Shown: piece by piece, positions 51,602-60,958 of the stretch
How the letters are laid out: the number at the start of each line of letters is the position of its first letter
Numbering within the stretch: the first letter of the stretch is position 1
NCBI GenBank assembly: GCA_964019335.1
Contig: OZ025702.1
Location: forward strand, 455,751-519,750
Source of the DNA: Diplonema japonicum
Lineage: Eukaryota; Euglenozoa; Diplonemea; Diplonemida; Diplonemidae
Direction of reading: 5' to 3'
DNA length: 64,000 nucleotides
The notes under the pieces: model-generated
What the model was told of the DNA's origin: nothing
Databases searched by the model: none
Seen by the model: the letters and a program-made list of their open reading frames with translations, nothing else
Translations under genes and position numbers: made by a program

Positions 51602-53404
51602 ATGATCCGTAAGGCACTGCAAGCAGCACGGATGGAAGTGCACCACGATGCGCCCACAATGCACGTTGCTGTGATAAGAGAAGGCCACAAGGATGTGACA
51701 GCCAGGAGAAACGAGGAAGAAGATGTCGAAAAAACCTTGGAGAGGCTGTCTAAAAAGCTCAAAGCGAAAAACTGCACACTCCACCACGAGGACCGCGTCA
51801 TTACCAACCTCGCGCTACACGAGGCCCTCTCCGGGGACGGCAGGTTTTTAGAAGTAGATCAACTCCGCCTTCCCGTCCACTACAACCCTCCCAAGATCGC
51901 TTCCATAGAACTATCCTCAAAACACCCTTTCGTCGGTGTGCCAATGACCGCTAAGCCTGTTTGTTACACAAAGAAATCCCCTTTTGAATTTACATACGAA
52001 TGGTCAGTAGACGGTAAGATAGTCTGCAAGGATGCAGTTTTCACCCCAAACGAAACATCGAATTCTGTTGTCTCAGCACGCATCACCCCTCATAGCGAAT
52101 GTACAACCGGTGTGACTGCCACCATTGAAACCATGGACCCGATATTGGATCTCCCTTCCGATTTAATAAACAAACAGGAGTCTTGGGTAAAAAAACCCAA
52201 TGAAATGGATATCAGAGTGTGCACTTACAACTTACTTGCGGATCAATACGCTGCTGGAACGGACTCCGGTCGTGAAGCTTATTCCCACGTAGCTCTCCCA
52301 ATTCTCACCATGGGGTACCGGTCACAAGCTATCTTGTCCGACATTTTAAAAATCTCCCCTGATATAATATCCTTGCAGGAGGTCGGGCATCTGCATTACA
52401 AACGTCTTCGCGATGTATTGTCGTGGTTTGGGTGGGACGGGTGGTTCGAATTGAAGCTCAAGGCGAACGAGGGATGCGCTGTCTTCTGGAAGCAATCCCG
52501 GTTCCGAATGGTGTTCAAGGAAGCCCTCCCGCTCGGCGGTACGGATTTAAACACGATTCCCTTCCCCCAGTCCGTCAAGCTCGCCGTTGAAAACTGCAAG
52601 GAAACCACCGAAACCTTTTCATACGTGGTTTCTATACTGCAGTACGCCGAGTTCAAGGACATAACGGCTGATAAGCTGTTTGGGTTTTGCAACACACATT
52701 TGTTCTACCACCCCACGGGTGGGTGTATCAGGCTGGCGCAGCTTGCAGCAATTTACAATTACGTGTCTTTAAGAGGACAGGGAAACTCGTGTATTATATC
52801 CGGAGATTTGAACACCGTCGCAAGACAATTCCCTATAAACACGGATCTGTCCGATGACAGTATTTCTTGGAGGTGCGACAAGTATAAGGATGTTAAAACC
52901 ATGTGTGTTTCAAAAGGGAATTTGATGCTTGAAGACGAGAGGGTTACAAGCCTCAGTTACGAGGTGGCAACAGGTATCCTGAAGGTCAACCGCTGGGAAG
53001 GGAGGGTTAGGGAACGGTACATCCTCAACAAAATTGCTTCGATGGGTAAAAGAACAGGTTTTGCCGGCGTTTTCCCCGATGCCCTCCCGGCAACCGCAAG
53101 TTACAGATTTCTGTGCGGTGATACCATTTCATGCAGTGACAGAGATATGATGATCAACGTTGCTGTGAAGCCTCCGTTCGTTCTTGAAAATCCCAACGAG
53201 CATCTTGAATTTACTTGTCATTCGCCTAAATTCACAGAAGTGCTAGACTACACTCTTTTCTCGCTGTCTACTTTCTCCCTATCTCGCATTATGCCTGCGT
53301 ATGATTTTGCTTCTGTGCGGGCTCGCATAACAGGGTTTCCCACTGACTTCAACCCGTCAGACCACATCCCTGTTTATGTTGACTTGTCGTACCAGGTGTC
53401 GTGA
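51602..53404 (+). CDS. PDE12/CCR4-type exonuclease (endonuclease-exonuclease-phosphatase fold)
   Basis: 600 residues, single exon. The N-terminal 200 residues include LPVHYNPPKI and a following immunoglobulin-like beta region (TYEWSVDGKIVCKDAVFTP), the arrangement of the 2',5'-phosphodiesterase 12 branch. The catalytic domain begins at RVCTYNLLADQYA (about 212) with the Mg-binding Glu in SLQEV (E260), then NTHLFYHP, GDLN (D402) and the terminal SDHIP (His588). Such enzymes remove 3' poly(A) or cleave 2',5'-oligoadenylate; PDE12 acts in mitochondria, but I see no clear targeting peptide in this copy. It could oppose the poly(A) polymerase encoded 9 kb upstream, though this is only a thematic link. 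Confidence 0.87.
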   Translation: MIRKALQAARMEVHHDAPTMHVAVIREGHKDVTARRNEEEDVEKTLERLSKKLKAKNCTLHHEDRVITNLALHEALSGDGRFLEVDQLRLPVHYNPPKIASIELSSKHPFVGVPMTAKPVCYTKKSPFEFTYEWSVDGKIVCKDAVFTPNETSNSVVSARITPHSECTTGVTATIETMDPILDLPSDLINKQESWVKKPNEMDIRVCTYNLLADQYAAGTDSGREAYSHVALPILTMGYRSQAILSDILKISPDIISLQEVGHLHYKRLRDVLSWFGWDGWFELKLKANEGCAVFWKQSRFRMVFKEALPLGGTDLNTIPFPQSVKLAVENCKETTETFSYVVSILQYAEFKDITADKLFGFCNTHLFYHPTGGCIRLAQLAAIYNYVSLRGQGNSCIISGDLNTVARQFPINTDLSDDSISWRCDKYKDVKTMCVSKGNLMLEDERVTSLSYEVATGILKVNRWEGRVRERYILNKIASMGKRTGFAGVFPDALPATASYRFLCGDTISCSDRDMMINVAVKPPFVLENPNEHLEFTCHSPKFTEVLDYTLFSLSTFSLSRIMPAYDFASVRARITGFPTDFNPSDHIPVYVDLSYQVS

Positions 53405-53418
53405 AGGAAAGCAAAACC

Positions 53419-53465
<47 letters not shown>

Positions 53466-53472
<7 letters not shown>

Positions 53473-55252
53473 TCTACCAACGGACCATTTTTGCCCATCA
53501 GGGGGTAAATTTTCAAAACTTCAAAAAAAAACTATTCTAGTGCAACGCTAGGGCTATATGCCCCCGGAAATGCCTCCAGATGTCCCAATTCTAGAGAGGG
53601 TGCCCACAGCAGGGCCCACCCCCACAACATTGTCAAAAATATCGTTCCCGAAGTGCTCGAGAGGGGGTACAAAAAACAAGTCAAAAAGAATCGACTGTAA
53701 AATTCTATAAAAAGCTATTTAAGGCCTTCTTGACGCGGTTCGTACGCGCCCCAGGGCTGGGGGACTTCTTTTTTGACCCCGAGAGGGGTTTCTGGGGGGT
53801 ATCCCCGGCAAGGTGGTAGTCTTTGAAGCACGGAGTCACGCAAAGTTGTACCAAGCAGGCTGAACACTGAAATAGGGGTCTTTTCGACTTGCAATGCTTG
53901 CACCGCACGTTGCGGGGAAATGGTCCCAGAAGGTACTGTCGCGTCGCATTGGGGCCTCAGGGCACTCGTTCTGTGTTTCGGGGCATGGTATTGGGGCAGC
54001 CTGCTCTGTAGTTGACTTTAGCTGTTGTTTGGGCAGCCTCCCTAGTAGCCCTTCGATGACTGCCTCTTTGAAAGGCGTGAATCCACTGTCGTTCATACTC
54101 AGGGTGTTGGGGGGCAATGCTTCTTTCCAAACAAGCCGGGCATTTGCCAGAGATTTATCTAACAAGTACGAAAATACTTTCAGGGGCCACTTCGAAGTCA
54201 TAAGGGTGCGTTTATGGCGTTTTGTCACAGCGTCACCCAGCGTCGGTTCCGCCCATTGCGGTGTTGTAAATATGCACTTGGTGGGGAGCGGGATGTCCTT
54301 TCTGGAGGGCCTCCGGCTTTCATTCTCTTTTGGCCGACACGCCAAATTTGACTTCACCAGAACATCCAACGTCGACAGAAAGCGCACAGGCTTGATGTCA
54401 TGCCACGTTGTGGTGCAAAGGATGCTCACGTGCTGGTGGAACTGGGTGTCCCCACAGGGTGCGCGTCCTTGGGCATGCGGCCTCGCTTCTTTGGGCATCC
54501 GTGATCTCCGGGAGGCCTTCGCGATAGGTAGAAGTCAGCACGCTTGTTTGTTTCGCTGTGGAAATAGTCAAAAAGCGGTCTCTTGACATGACGGTGGCAC
54601 CCAGGGGTGTGGTTGAGAGGCGTGGAGCCAGTGCGCCAGTAGTCAGAATAATCTGGCTTGATATCCAAATCCATCGACAAAAGGGCACCTAGGAAGGTAC
54701 GCAGAGAAGCAGCATCGAGATCCAGGGAAACACCTTTTTTAGCTGCATTTGCCACATTGTTCGAAGTTATGACCCGAATAACGTTTGGGACGAGCATTTG
54801 GGAGAATATATGGAATGGCGTTGAGCCTCTGATGTCAAAACAGGGTCCACAAGGATTCCGATCTTCACGAAACCGGATGCCTTCCAACTGCTCCGGCTTT
54901 GCCGTCCAATCACCCTGCTGTGACTCGGAATCGGTCGAATTCGAATCAGAATCACTGTTTGTATCAAAATTGCATAATAGGGATGAGCCATCAGTGCTAC
55001 CATCACTCATAATGTCGTTTTCCGGCCTCTTTCTGGGTGCCCTTTTTGAAGTGATTTTTAAGGGTAAATTTGGGCTGGCGTTTTTTTTTATTTTTTCATT
55101 TTCTTGTTAAGTTAGGGCATTTAGTTTAAAAAATAAATATTTTTTCATATTTTCCGCGCAGGACCCCGGATGCGAGACGTGTCCGGGCTGTATTGCATTG
55201 AAAGCCCTTTGCGCAAAAGATTTTTTTTCAAATCGTCTCTTTAGATGGTTAA
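53466..55252 (-). mobile_element. piggyBac-family transposon, internally deleted
   Basis: The body 53470-55248 is flanked on both sides by TTAA (53466-53469, 55249-55252), the piggyBac target-site duplication. The ends are inverted repeats ccatcta / tagatgg. A broken transposase lies inside on the - strand, making this the only - strand gene sequence in the window. A long T tract sits just outside the left end. The coding remnant lacks the catalytic core, so mobility would depend on another copy. Confidence 0.88.
53705..55010 (-). pseudogene. Truncated and frameshifted piggyBac transposase
   Basis: Three overlapping frames on the - strand. The first (55010 to about 54500) has an acidic N-terminus (DTNSDSDSNSTDSESQQGDW) and the start of the DDE_Tnp_1_7 domain (VITSNNVANAAKKGVSLDLD, YSDYWRTGSTPLNHTPGC). 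The second (to 53836) resumes only at the end of that domain (TTWHDIKPVRFLSTLDV). The third (53908-53705) is the C-terminal cysteine-rich finger (CKHCKSKRPLFQCSACLVQLC ... CF). Around 200 residues carrying the catalytic aspartates are missing between the first and second parts, so the protein cannot be active. Confidence 0.82.
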
Positions 55253-55446
55253 ATATTGTTTCTTTCGCTTTTATCTATCCAATACGAGGGAACAAAAAAA
55301 AAAAAAAAAAAAACACCCCCCATTTTTTTTTTTTTTGCTCTTCTTTCCCTTCTCCCTAAAAAGGAATTTAAAACACACAATATAAACTGTTAAAGGGAGG
55401 GAGAAAATAAATAAAAAAAGAAGAAAACCTCCCCCCCCCAAAAAAA

Positions 55447-56694
55447 ATGCGTAATAGAAAAGATGATGAAACACGGGGGAGTGAAATACAGGACATGGAA
55501 GAGAAGAGAGGAGAACGGAAGCCAGGGCATTTGAAAACATGGGTATTGTTGGTGATGTTGGTGTTGCTGATGGCCTTGGCGGCCTTGGGTTCGAAGACGA
55601 GGAAACGGCGGAAGACGGAAAGATATAACAAATTCAAAGAAAGTCCGGAAGCCACCGCACACAACACACCACTACTCCCGCAATTACACCCCGATTCCAC
55701 AAGGGTACTGGTCACGGGAGCAGCGGGATTTATAGGAATGCACACAGTTCGAAAATTCATATCACACGGAATCCGTACATTCGGGATAGACAACTTCGAC
55801 AAGTACTACAGTGAAGGGCTGAAGCACGCGAGGCTGGACATCCTTCGCCGGGAGGGCAACAGTTTGTTTTCCTTCACAGAGGGGGACTTCTCCGACGAAG
55901 GAACAATACAAAACCTCCTAAAAAACAACAACATAACACACATCGTCCACCTCGCAGCACAGCCCGGCATAGAGTACTCGCTGAGAAACCCCGTTGCCTA
56001 CGTAACCACCAACGTTCTAGGCCTCACAAAACTCTTAGAAACAATCTCAAAAGCAAACCCTCAACCTGTGTTCATATACGCATCCTCTTCATCTGTTTAC
56101 GGTAATGTCAACCCACCCTTCAAGGAGACACAGAATGTGAACCCTGCCAATGTATATGGCACCACAAAGGTACAGGGCGAACAGCTTGTTTCTACATATT
56201 CGAAGATTTACGGAATCAGATCTGTGGGTCTTCGATTTTTCACTGTTTACGGGCCGTGGATGAGGCCTGACATGGCGGTTTATATCTTCTCCGCGAAGAT
56301 TTTGAAGGAGGAGACGATCACGCTGAGGGGAAGGAGTCTAGCAAGGGATTTCTCATTTATCACTGATGTGACGGAAGGTGTTTTCCGTGCCACGCGATAC
56401 GCCTCTGGGTTGCCGGGTCCTGGTCACGAAGTGTTCAATATTGCCTCAGAGCAACAGCACCGCGTAGATAGGCTTGTCGCAATGCTCGAGAGCATTTATG
56501 GCAAGCCTGCCAAATATGTTACTGCATCCTTCGACTCTCATAATGTACTCTCGACAGCAGCATCCTTGATGCACACTACGAGGAATCTGGGGGCACTTCC
56601 TTCGACGCCCTTGAAGGTCGGCCTCACGGAGTTTTCGGAGTGGTTCCTCGCCACTAGAAATGCGAGCTGGGATTGGACGCTCCCTGAGAAATGA
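55447..56694 (+). CDS. UDP-glucuronate 4-epimerase-like NAD-dependent epimerase
   Basis: 415 residues. An N-terminal membrane anchor (HLKTWVLLVMLVLLMALAAL, about 28-47) precedes the catalytic domain, as in Golgi type II GAE enzymes. The Rossmann motif is VTGAAGFIGMH; the active site has YASSSSVYGN and Y237-x3-K241 (VYGTTK); the family signature RFFTVYGPWMRPDMA is intact. It should interconvert UDP-glucuronate and UDP-galacturonate (or a related nucleotide sugar) in the secretory pathway, feeding glycan synthesis. Single exon; the start lies directly after an A run. LINE-B begins just 34 nt after the stop codon. Confidence 0.88.
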   Translation: MRNRKDDETRGSEIQDMEEKRGERKPGHLKTWVLLVMLVLLMALAALGSKTRKRRKTERYNKFKESPEATAHNTPLLPQLHPDSTRVLVTGAAGFIGMHTVRKFISHGIRTFGIDNFDKYYSEGLKHARLDILRREGNSLFSFTEGDFSDEGTIQNLLKNNNITHIVHLAAQPGIEYSLRNPVAYVTTNVLGLTKLLETISKANPQPVFIYASSSSVYGNVNPPFKETQNVNPANVYGTTKVQGEQLVSTYSKIYGIRSVGLRFFTVYGPWMRPDMAVYIFSAKILKEETITLRGRSLARDFSFITDVTEGVFRATRYASGLPGPGHEVFNIASEQQHRVDRLVAMLESIYGKPAKYVTASFDSHNVLSTAASLMHTTRNLGALPSTPLKVGLTEFSEWFLATRNASWDWTLPEK

Positions 56695-56728
56695 ATTGGG
56701 TGGGTCGGGTTTTTTTTTTTTTTTTTTT

Positions 56729-58507
56729 GGGACATTGGAGTTCTGCGACCTGACGGGGATGGAAATCAACAAGGAGAAGACTGTTGGTTTCGGCACAGCT
56801 GAAGATTTCAAATCGAAAGTCATAGGAAACCGAACGGAGATGAGGAAAGGCTTGGAGGTCGCGGTACCCTACAAGACGGTGACAGACCTCTGCGGACTGG
56901 GGGTGAAGATCAACACACGCAGGACAGGAACGACGTGGAACAAACCGACCACGGGGGCGCTTGGCTTGCTGGACCGACTGGGGGGCACAAGGATTGCTTT
57001 CGAAACCAAAGCACACTTGGTCAGCACGACGGTCCTGCCATCTTGCCTATACAGTGGGCCGTTCTCCCCTCCATGTGATGAGGCACTCAAGAAGCTAACG
57101 ACGAAGATCACTTGTAACCTGTGGGGCCCTCATCACCGTGGACGGTCGCCCACCGCGGTAAACACAGTCCTGCTGAAGGGGCACACCAATGACCCCCTTT
57201 CCTACGTAATGTACCACTCCCTGAAGGTAGTATCCGGAGCACTCGATAACAGTCGGCTACGGCAGAGATGCATACAGATCGCTGCGGGGTATGACGCGGG
57301 TTCCATCCCGATGGGGCCGGTTGGCAACCTGGTCTGCCGGTGGCTTCCCCGAATAGGATGGAGTTGGGCGCAGCTACTAGGTTGCAACACATCTTGGGCC
57401 GAACGCGGACACATCTTTAGAGAGGTGGTGAGGAAGGCCCGAAGTAGGACGCTGGCGGTCGAGAGGAGCACGATAAGCGGGATAGAGCCGGGGACGGACC
57501 CCAAGACGAACCGATTATGGAGGACGGCCAAGGACCCGCTCATGTCCTACAGCCTGAGACGAGTGATCGCAGGAGGGGTTCCCTACCTAAACCCGCACGC
57601 AAATGCGAAGCGAAAGAGCGTCCCACTGGCGCCTGAAGGTGACGACAACGGTGACGACGAGGAGAACATGGGCCAGGCACCAACGACGGAGGTATCGCAC
57701 ACGCAAGGATTCAGATGCGACCTGTGCAAGTCTCCACACCCGGACACGGTGACCTTACTCCGCCATCAGCTGTATGAGTGCGCCTGTGCACAAGAGGAAC
57801 TGGCACTAGACGGAATGGAGCCGTTGCGCAACAGATCAGGATGGCCCCTATGTCTGGAGCTGCACGCGATACTGCCGAGGGGGCATGTCTTCGCACACCT
57901 GGAGAAGCTGCAACGATACATGGCTGTGGTGGTCGGGAAACGGGATGTGGAGCTCATGCAAATAGACAACGCCAGCACACAGCCGCTGCCGTGGGTACGC
58001 AATGTGGAGGGAAGGAGATGCCTCGTGCCAACGGCGGGGGAGCTCGAAGGAGTGGGAGGAATCGTCGCAGAATTCTTGAACCCGCTGCTGCAGTGGTTGT
58101 CACAGCTACGATGGGTGAAGGAGGACACCAGCTCTGAAGTGTCAGCGGTGGAATTGGCCATCGACTTCGAATGGACGACAGGCAAGTTACTGGGAGGTCT
58201 GCTGGAAGATAGGGCTCGCAAGATCAAAGCACTGATAAGAAAGCTGAACGCGGCATGCAGGGCACGGAAGAAGCCACGCCCCTTCCCAGCGGATGAACAG
58301 AAGAGAGTGAAGTCCCTCATCGCAATAGGTGGGAAGACGGCTATGGGTTTCGCCAGGAGGCCCATCTTCGCCACCCACTCCACGCACGACAAGCTGATGG
58401 AACTGAAAGCCGCTTACAAGCGAGACCGCATCACACGACTCCGCAAGACGCTCAAGGCCTCGATTGGAACGAAAGCAATGCTCCAGAAGGGGAGTATAAA
58501 TAGATAG
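56729..58507 (+). pseudogene. LINE-B ORF2 C-terminal fragment
   Basis: 592 codons open without a start of their own. They begin with the reverse transcriptase thumb (LTGMEINKEKTVGF, the counterpart of CERTGMRLNENKS in LINE-C), then SCLYSGPFSPP...NLWGPHHRGRSP, a CDLC...H...C zinc knuckle near 57717-57780, and the C-terminal block SAVELAIDFEWTT. Endonuclease, YADD box and ORF1 are missing, so the copy cannot transpose by itself; the remaining frame has no stop, indicating recent insertion. Confidence 0.85.
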
Positions 58508-58565
58508 CCCCCCCCAACCCACCCAAGGGCGGCCCTCCATGAGGGGGTTTGTCCTGCACTTTGAG
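56729..58565 (+). mobile_element. LINE-B: 5'-truncated non-LTR retrotransposon
   Basis: Begins abruptly after 19 T (56710-56728) inside the reverse transcriptase, downstream of the YADD position, and ends with a 3' UTR of about 58 nt (58508-58565) followed by another T run. 5' truncation is typical of target-primed reverse transcription. Related to but distinct from LINE-A and LINE-C. Confidence 0.85.
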
Positions 58566-58624
58566 TTTTTTTTTTTTTCAAGGGGAAGTCCGGCGAATCC
58601 ACCAGGCCGAAGACGAGGGAAGCG

Positions 58625-60919
58625 GTGCAGGATCTGGCCAATAGGCTGGAGGGTTGGAAGGTGATAGACACCGGAAGAAGGCAGGGAGAGTGCTTCTTCG
58701 AAGCGGTGTCGTACGCGGTGCACGGCGCGAGGGACGAGGCGGGGGCGCTGCGGGAGGTGGTGGCCTCTCATCTGGCGGGGAAGGACTACTCCTCCTTCAT
58801 GATGGTGGAGGAAGGGGAGAAGGCTGCGGCGTGGAAGGAGTACCAGAGGCTGGTAGCTCTTTCGGGAACGTGGGCGGACAGGCTGACGGTCAGCACGATG
58901 TCCGTGGTGATGGGACGCAGGATCTGTGTCTTTGCTGTAAGGGATGACATCCTCACCCTGAGCTGCTTCGAGCCGGGGAGTAGGAATGAGGTACCAGACA
59001 CGGCCACGCTATGGCTGGGCTATGTGGAGGGCCACTACGTCTGCGCGGTGAAAGGGGAGGACTCGAAGATGCCTACCACTACAGCGTATGTGCCGCCGGT
59101 GAGGATCCCACTCCCCATCCGCAGCGAGGGCGCGAAGGACGGGAAGAAGAAGGAGCAGGGCAAGCCGGCACGCAAGGCCATCATCGCATGCCTTGCCGAG
59201 GACGAGTGGCCCGTGCACGTGCGGGAGTGGGAAGGGGCGGAGACACAGCCGGAGCGGGCGGTGTACCTTGTCCCGCAAGGCTCTGAACGGTTGGCAGCGG
59301 AGTGGCTAAGGGGCGCGCCGGCTGCAACGGTCGTTTCATGGGGACGTCTCCCCTACTTCTGCGGCGAGGAGGCTGAGGTCCTTCTGAGCACGAACGAAGG
59401 GCGCGGGAAGACGTGCAGACGCCTGCAGGTGACATCCCGCAATGGTCACCCTGCGATGCCGGACGCAAACAAGGAGGAGATGGAGGAAGAGGAGGAGCTG
59501 GAGGAGCCGGAGACCTGCACCTCGGAACTCTATCTGGTTACTCAAACATCGCTGGACGCCGAGAAGGCCAGGTCGAGAGTATTGACATGGCTGAGGGAGA
59601 GAGCAGGGCGGTACCTCACCAAGAGAGGCAGGAAGCGGGACGGCGTTTTCGAGGTCCCAATCACGGTGATGAAGACCGATGTCCAGTCGATCCTCATGCG
59701 CAGTGGCGAGGACGGCGTGTTTGTGCGCCAACCGTGGGAAGCACGCGATCTCCTGCCGGTTTTGTGGCTGGAGGGCACGGCACTGAAAGCGGCACTGCTG
59801 TTCAGGCGTGAAGTGTGCGGATGGGGACTGACCTTCAAGAAGTCGGGCAAGTCCGTCGTCTACGGGGTAAGGGTACCGAAAGCCGAGCTTGACACAGCAA
59901 GGCGGGTGCTCAAAGACCGACATGCCGATCTGAAGGTGACAGCGACAGCAGCGACACTGCTCGACGGCGAGCACTATGAGGTACAAGGGGTGCCCTCTTC
60001 GATGAACGGCCTCGAGCTGGAAGACCGCTTGAAACGGTCGGGATGGCCGGTCACGGTGAGGAAGAGGCTGCATAGGTTTGGCGAAAAACAGTCCTGGGCC
60101 GTGACTTCGTGCTCGAAACCGAGAGGTCTGGTTCTGAATGTCCAGGGCACGCGTTGGACCATCCAGCCGCTGGAGGGTGACCTGCAGAAGAAGAAGAAGA
60201 ACAAGAAGGGCGCGAGTGACAGTAATAAGGCCGTATTCACATTGCCGCCGAACGCCATATGGGGCAGACAAGCCGGGCAGGCGAACCCATCATCCGCGCC
60301 TACACCTGCGCCAGTGTCGGACACGCAGGCGTCAACACACCACGCTGCGTCAACACCTGCGACGCACTCAACGCCGGTAGCCGAGGCTCTACCCCCACCG
60401 AACGCGCCAGCACCTGCTACGAAAACGATGGCGTCTGTCGACGCTTTCGAGGAGTGGGCGCGGAAGAAAGAGCTGGAGCACGAGCAGGAGAGGAAAGCGA
60501 TGGAAGCGAGAGTGGTGGACATGGAGAGGAAGGCTGCCGCGACCATCTCGCTAGTGAAGTCGATGGAGCAGAACATGCAAGCTCTCGGCAGGCAGATGGA
60601 GATGGTAACAACACGTCTCGAGAGGTTGGATGCGGTGGCTGTGGCGGTGTCCGAGCTGGTTAAGACTGTCCAGTCTATCCAGCAGGACATCCAGACTGCG
60701 AAGCGCACGGACAAGAAGAGGAAATGCGACGACACGACGACCAGCAAGAAGGCACATTCGGGTGCCCTTGTCCCCACGAGTGCAACGGGTTCGATGACAC
60801 CGATATACCTGCCCGGCGGCACACCGACATGTGCGGCCACACCTGACGTGCACATGGCCATAGCTAACACTATGACCCCCATCCTACCAATCGAACATGA
60901 CCCTGACGAGTTCAACTGA
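58625..60919 (+). CDS. LINE-C ORF1: OTU-like cysteine protease domain plus nucleic-acid-binding region
   Basis: 764 codons from 58625; the frame is open from 58565 with no ATG before 58799, so the true start is missing, non-AUG or upstream of a truncation. Residues 16-140 look like an OTU protease: RRQGECFFEAVSYAVHG holds the candidate nucleophile Cys (58691-58693) and EGHYVCAV the general-base His (59033-59035), with ALREVVASHL and a tryptophan-containing helix between. The Asp usually three residues before the Cys is Gln. The middle matches LINE-A ORF1 (VPSSMNGLELEDRLKRSGW). A lysine-rich, then Thr/Pro-rich linker leads to a coiled coil (EHEQERKAMEARVVDMERKA). Deubiquitinase activity is untested. 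Confidence 0.8.
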   Translation: MQDLANRLEGWKVIDTGRRQGECFFEAVSYAVHGARDEAGALREVVASHLAGKDYSSFMMVEEGEKAAAWKEYQRLVALSGTWADRLTVSTMSVVMGRRICVFAVRDDILTLSCFEPGSRNEVPDTATLWLGYVEGHYVCAVKGEDSKMPTTTAYVPPVRIPLPIRSEGAKDGKKKEQGKPARKAIIACLAEDEWPVHVREWEGAETQPERAVYLVPQGSERLAAEWLRGAPAATVVSWGRLPYFCGEEAEVLLSTNEGRGKTCRRLQVTSRNGHPAMPDANKEEMEEEEELEEPETCTSELYLVTQTSLDAEKARSRVLTWLRERAGRYLTKRGRKRDGVFEVPITVMKTDVQSILMRSGEDGVFVRQPWEARDLLPVLWLEGTALKAALLFRREVCGWGLTFKKSGKSVVYGVRVPKAELDTARRVLKDRHADLKVTATAATLLDGEHYEVQGVPSSMNGLELEDRLKRSGWPVTVRKRLHRFGEKQSWAVTSCSKPRGLVLNVQGTRWTIQPLEGDLQKKKKNKKGASDSNKAVFTLPPNAIWGRQAGQANPSSAPTPAPVSDTQASTHHAASTPATHSTPVAEALPPPNAPAPATKTMASVDAFEEWARKKELEHEQERKAMEARVVDMERKAAATISLVKSMEQNMQALGRQMEMVTTRLERLDAVAVAVSELVKTVQSIQQDIQTAKRTDKKRKCDDTTTSKKAHSGALVPTSATGSMTPIYLPGGTPTCAATPDVHMAIANTMTPILPIEHDPDEFN

Positions 60920-60958
60920 AGGGACGCCAGCCATGAAGACATCCGGAGGGACATCTTC

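Noticed and set aside
53894-54586. + strand ORF of 230 codons across the piggyBac element
   Set aside because: Antisense of the transposase remnant; the - strand has the diagnostic cysteine finger and DDE-domain sequence.
60917-60919. UGA in LINE-C as evidence of an altered nuclear code or selenocysteine
   Set aside because: UGA terminates several host genes here (for example 1496-1498, 16256-16258, 32519-32521), and no other in-frame UGA is needed.
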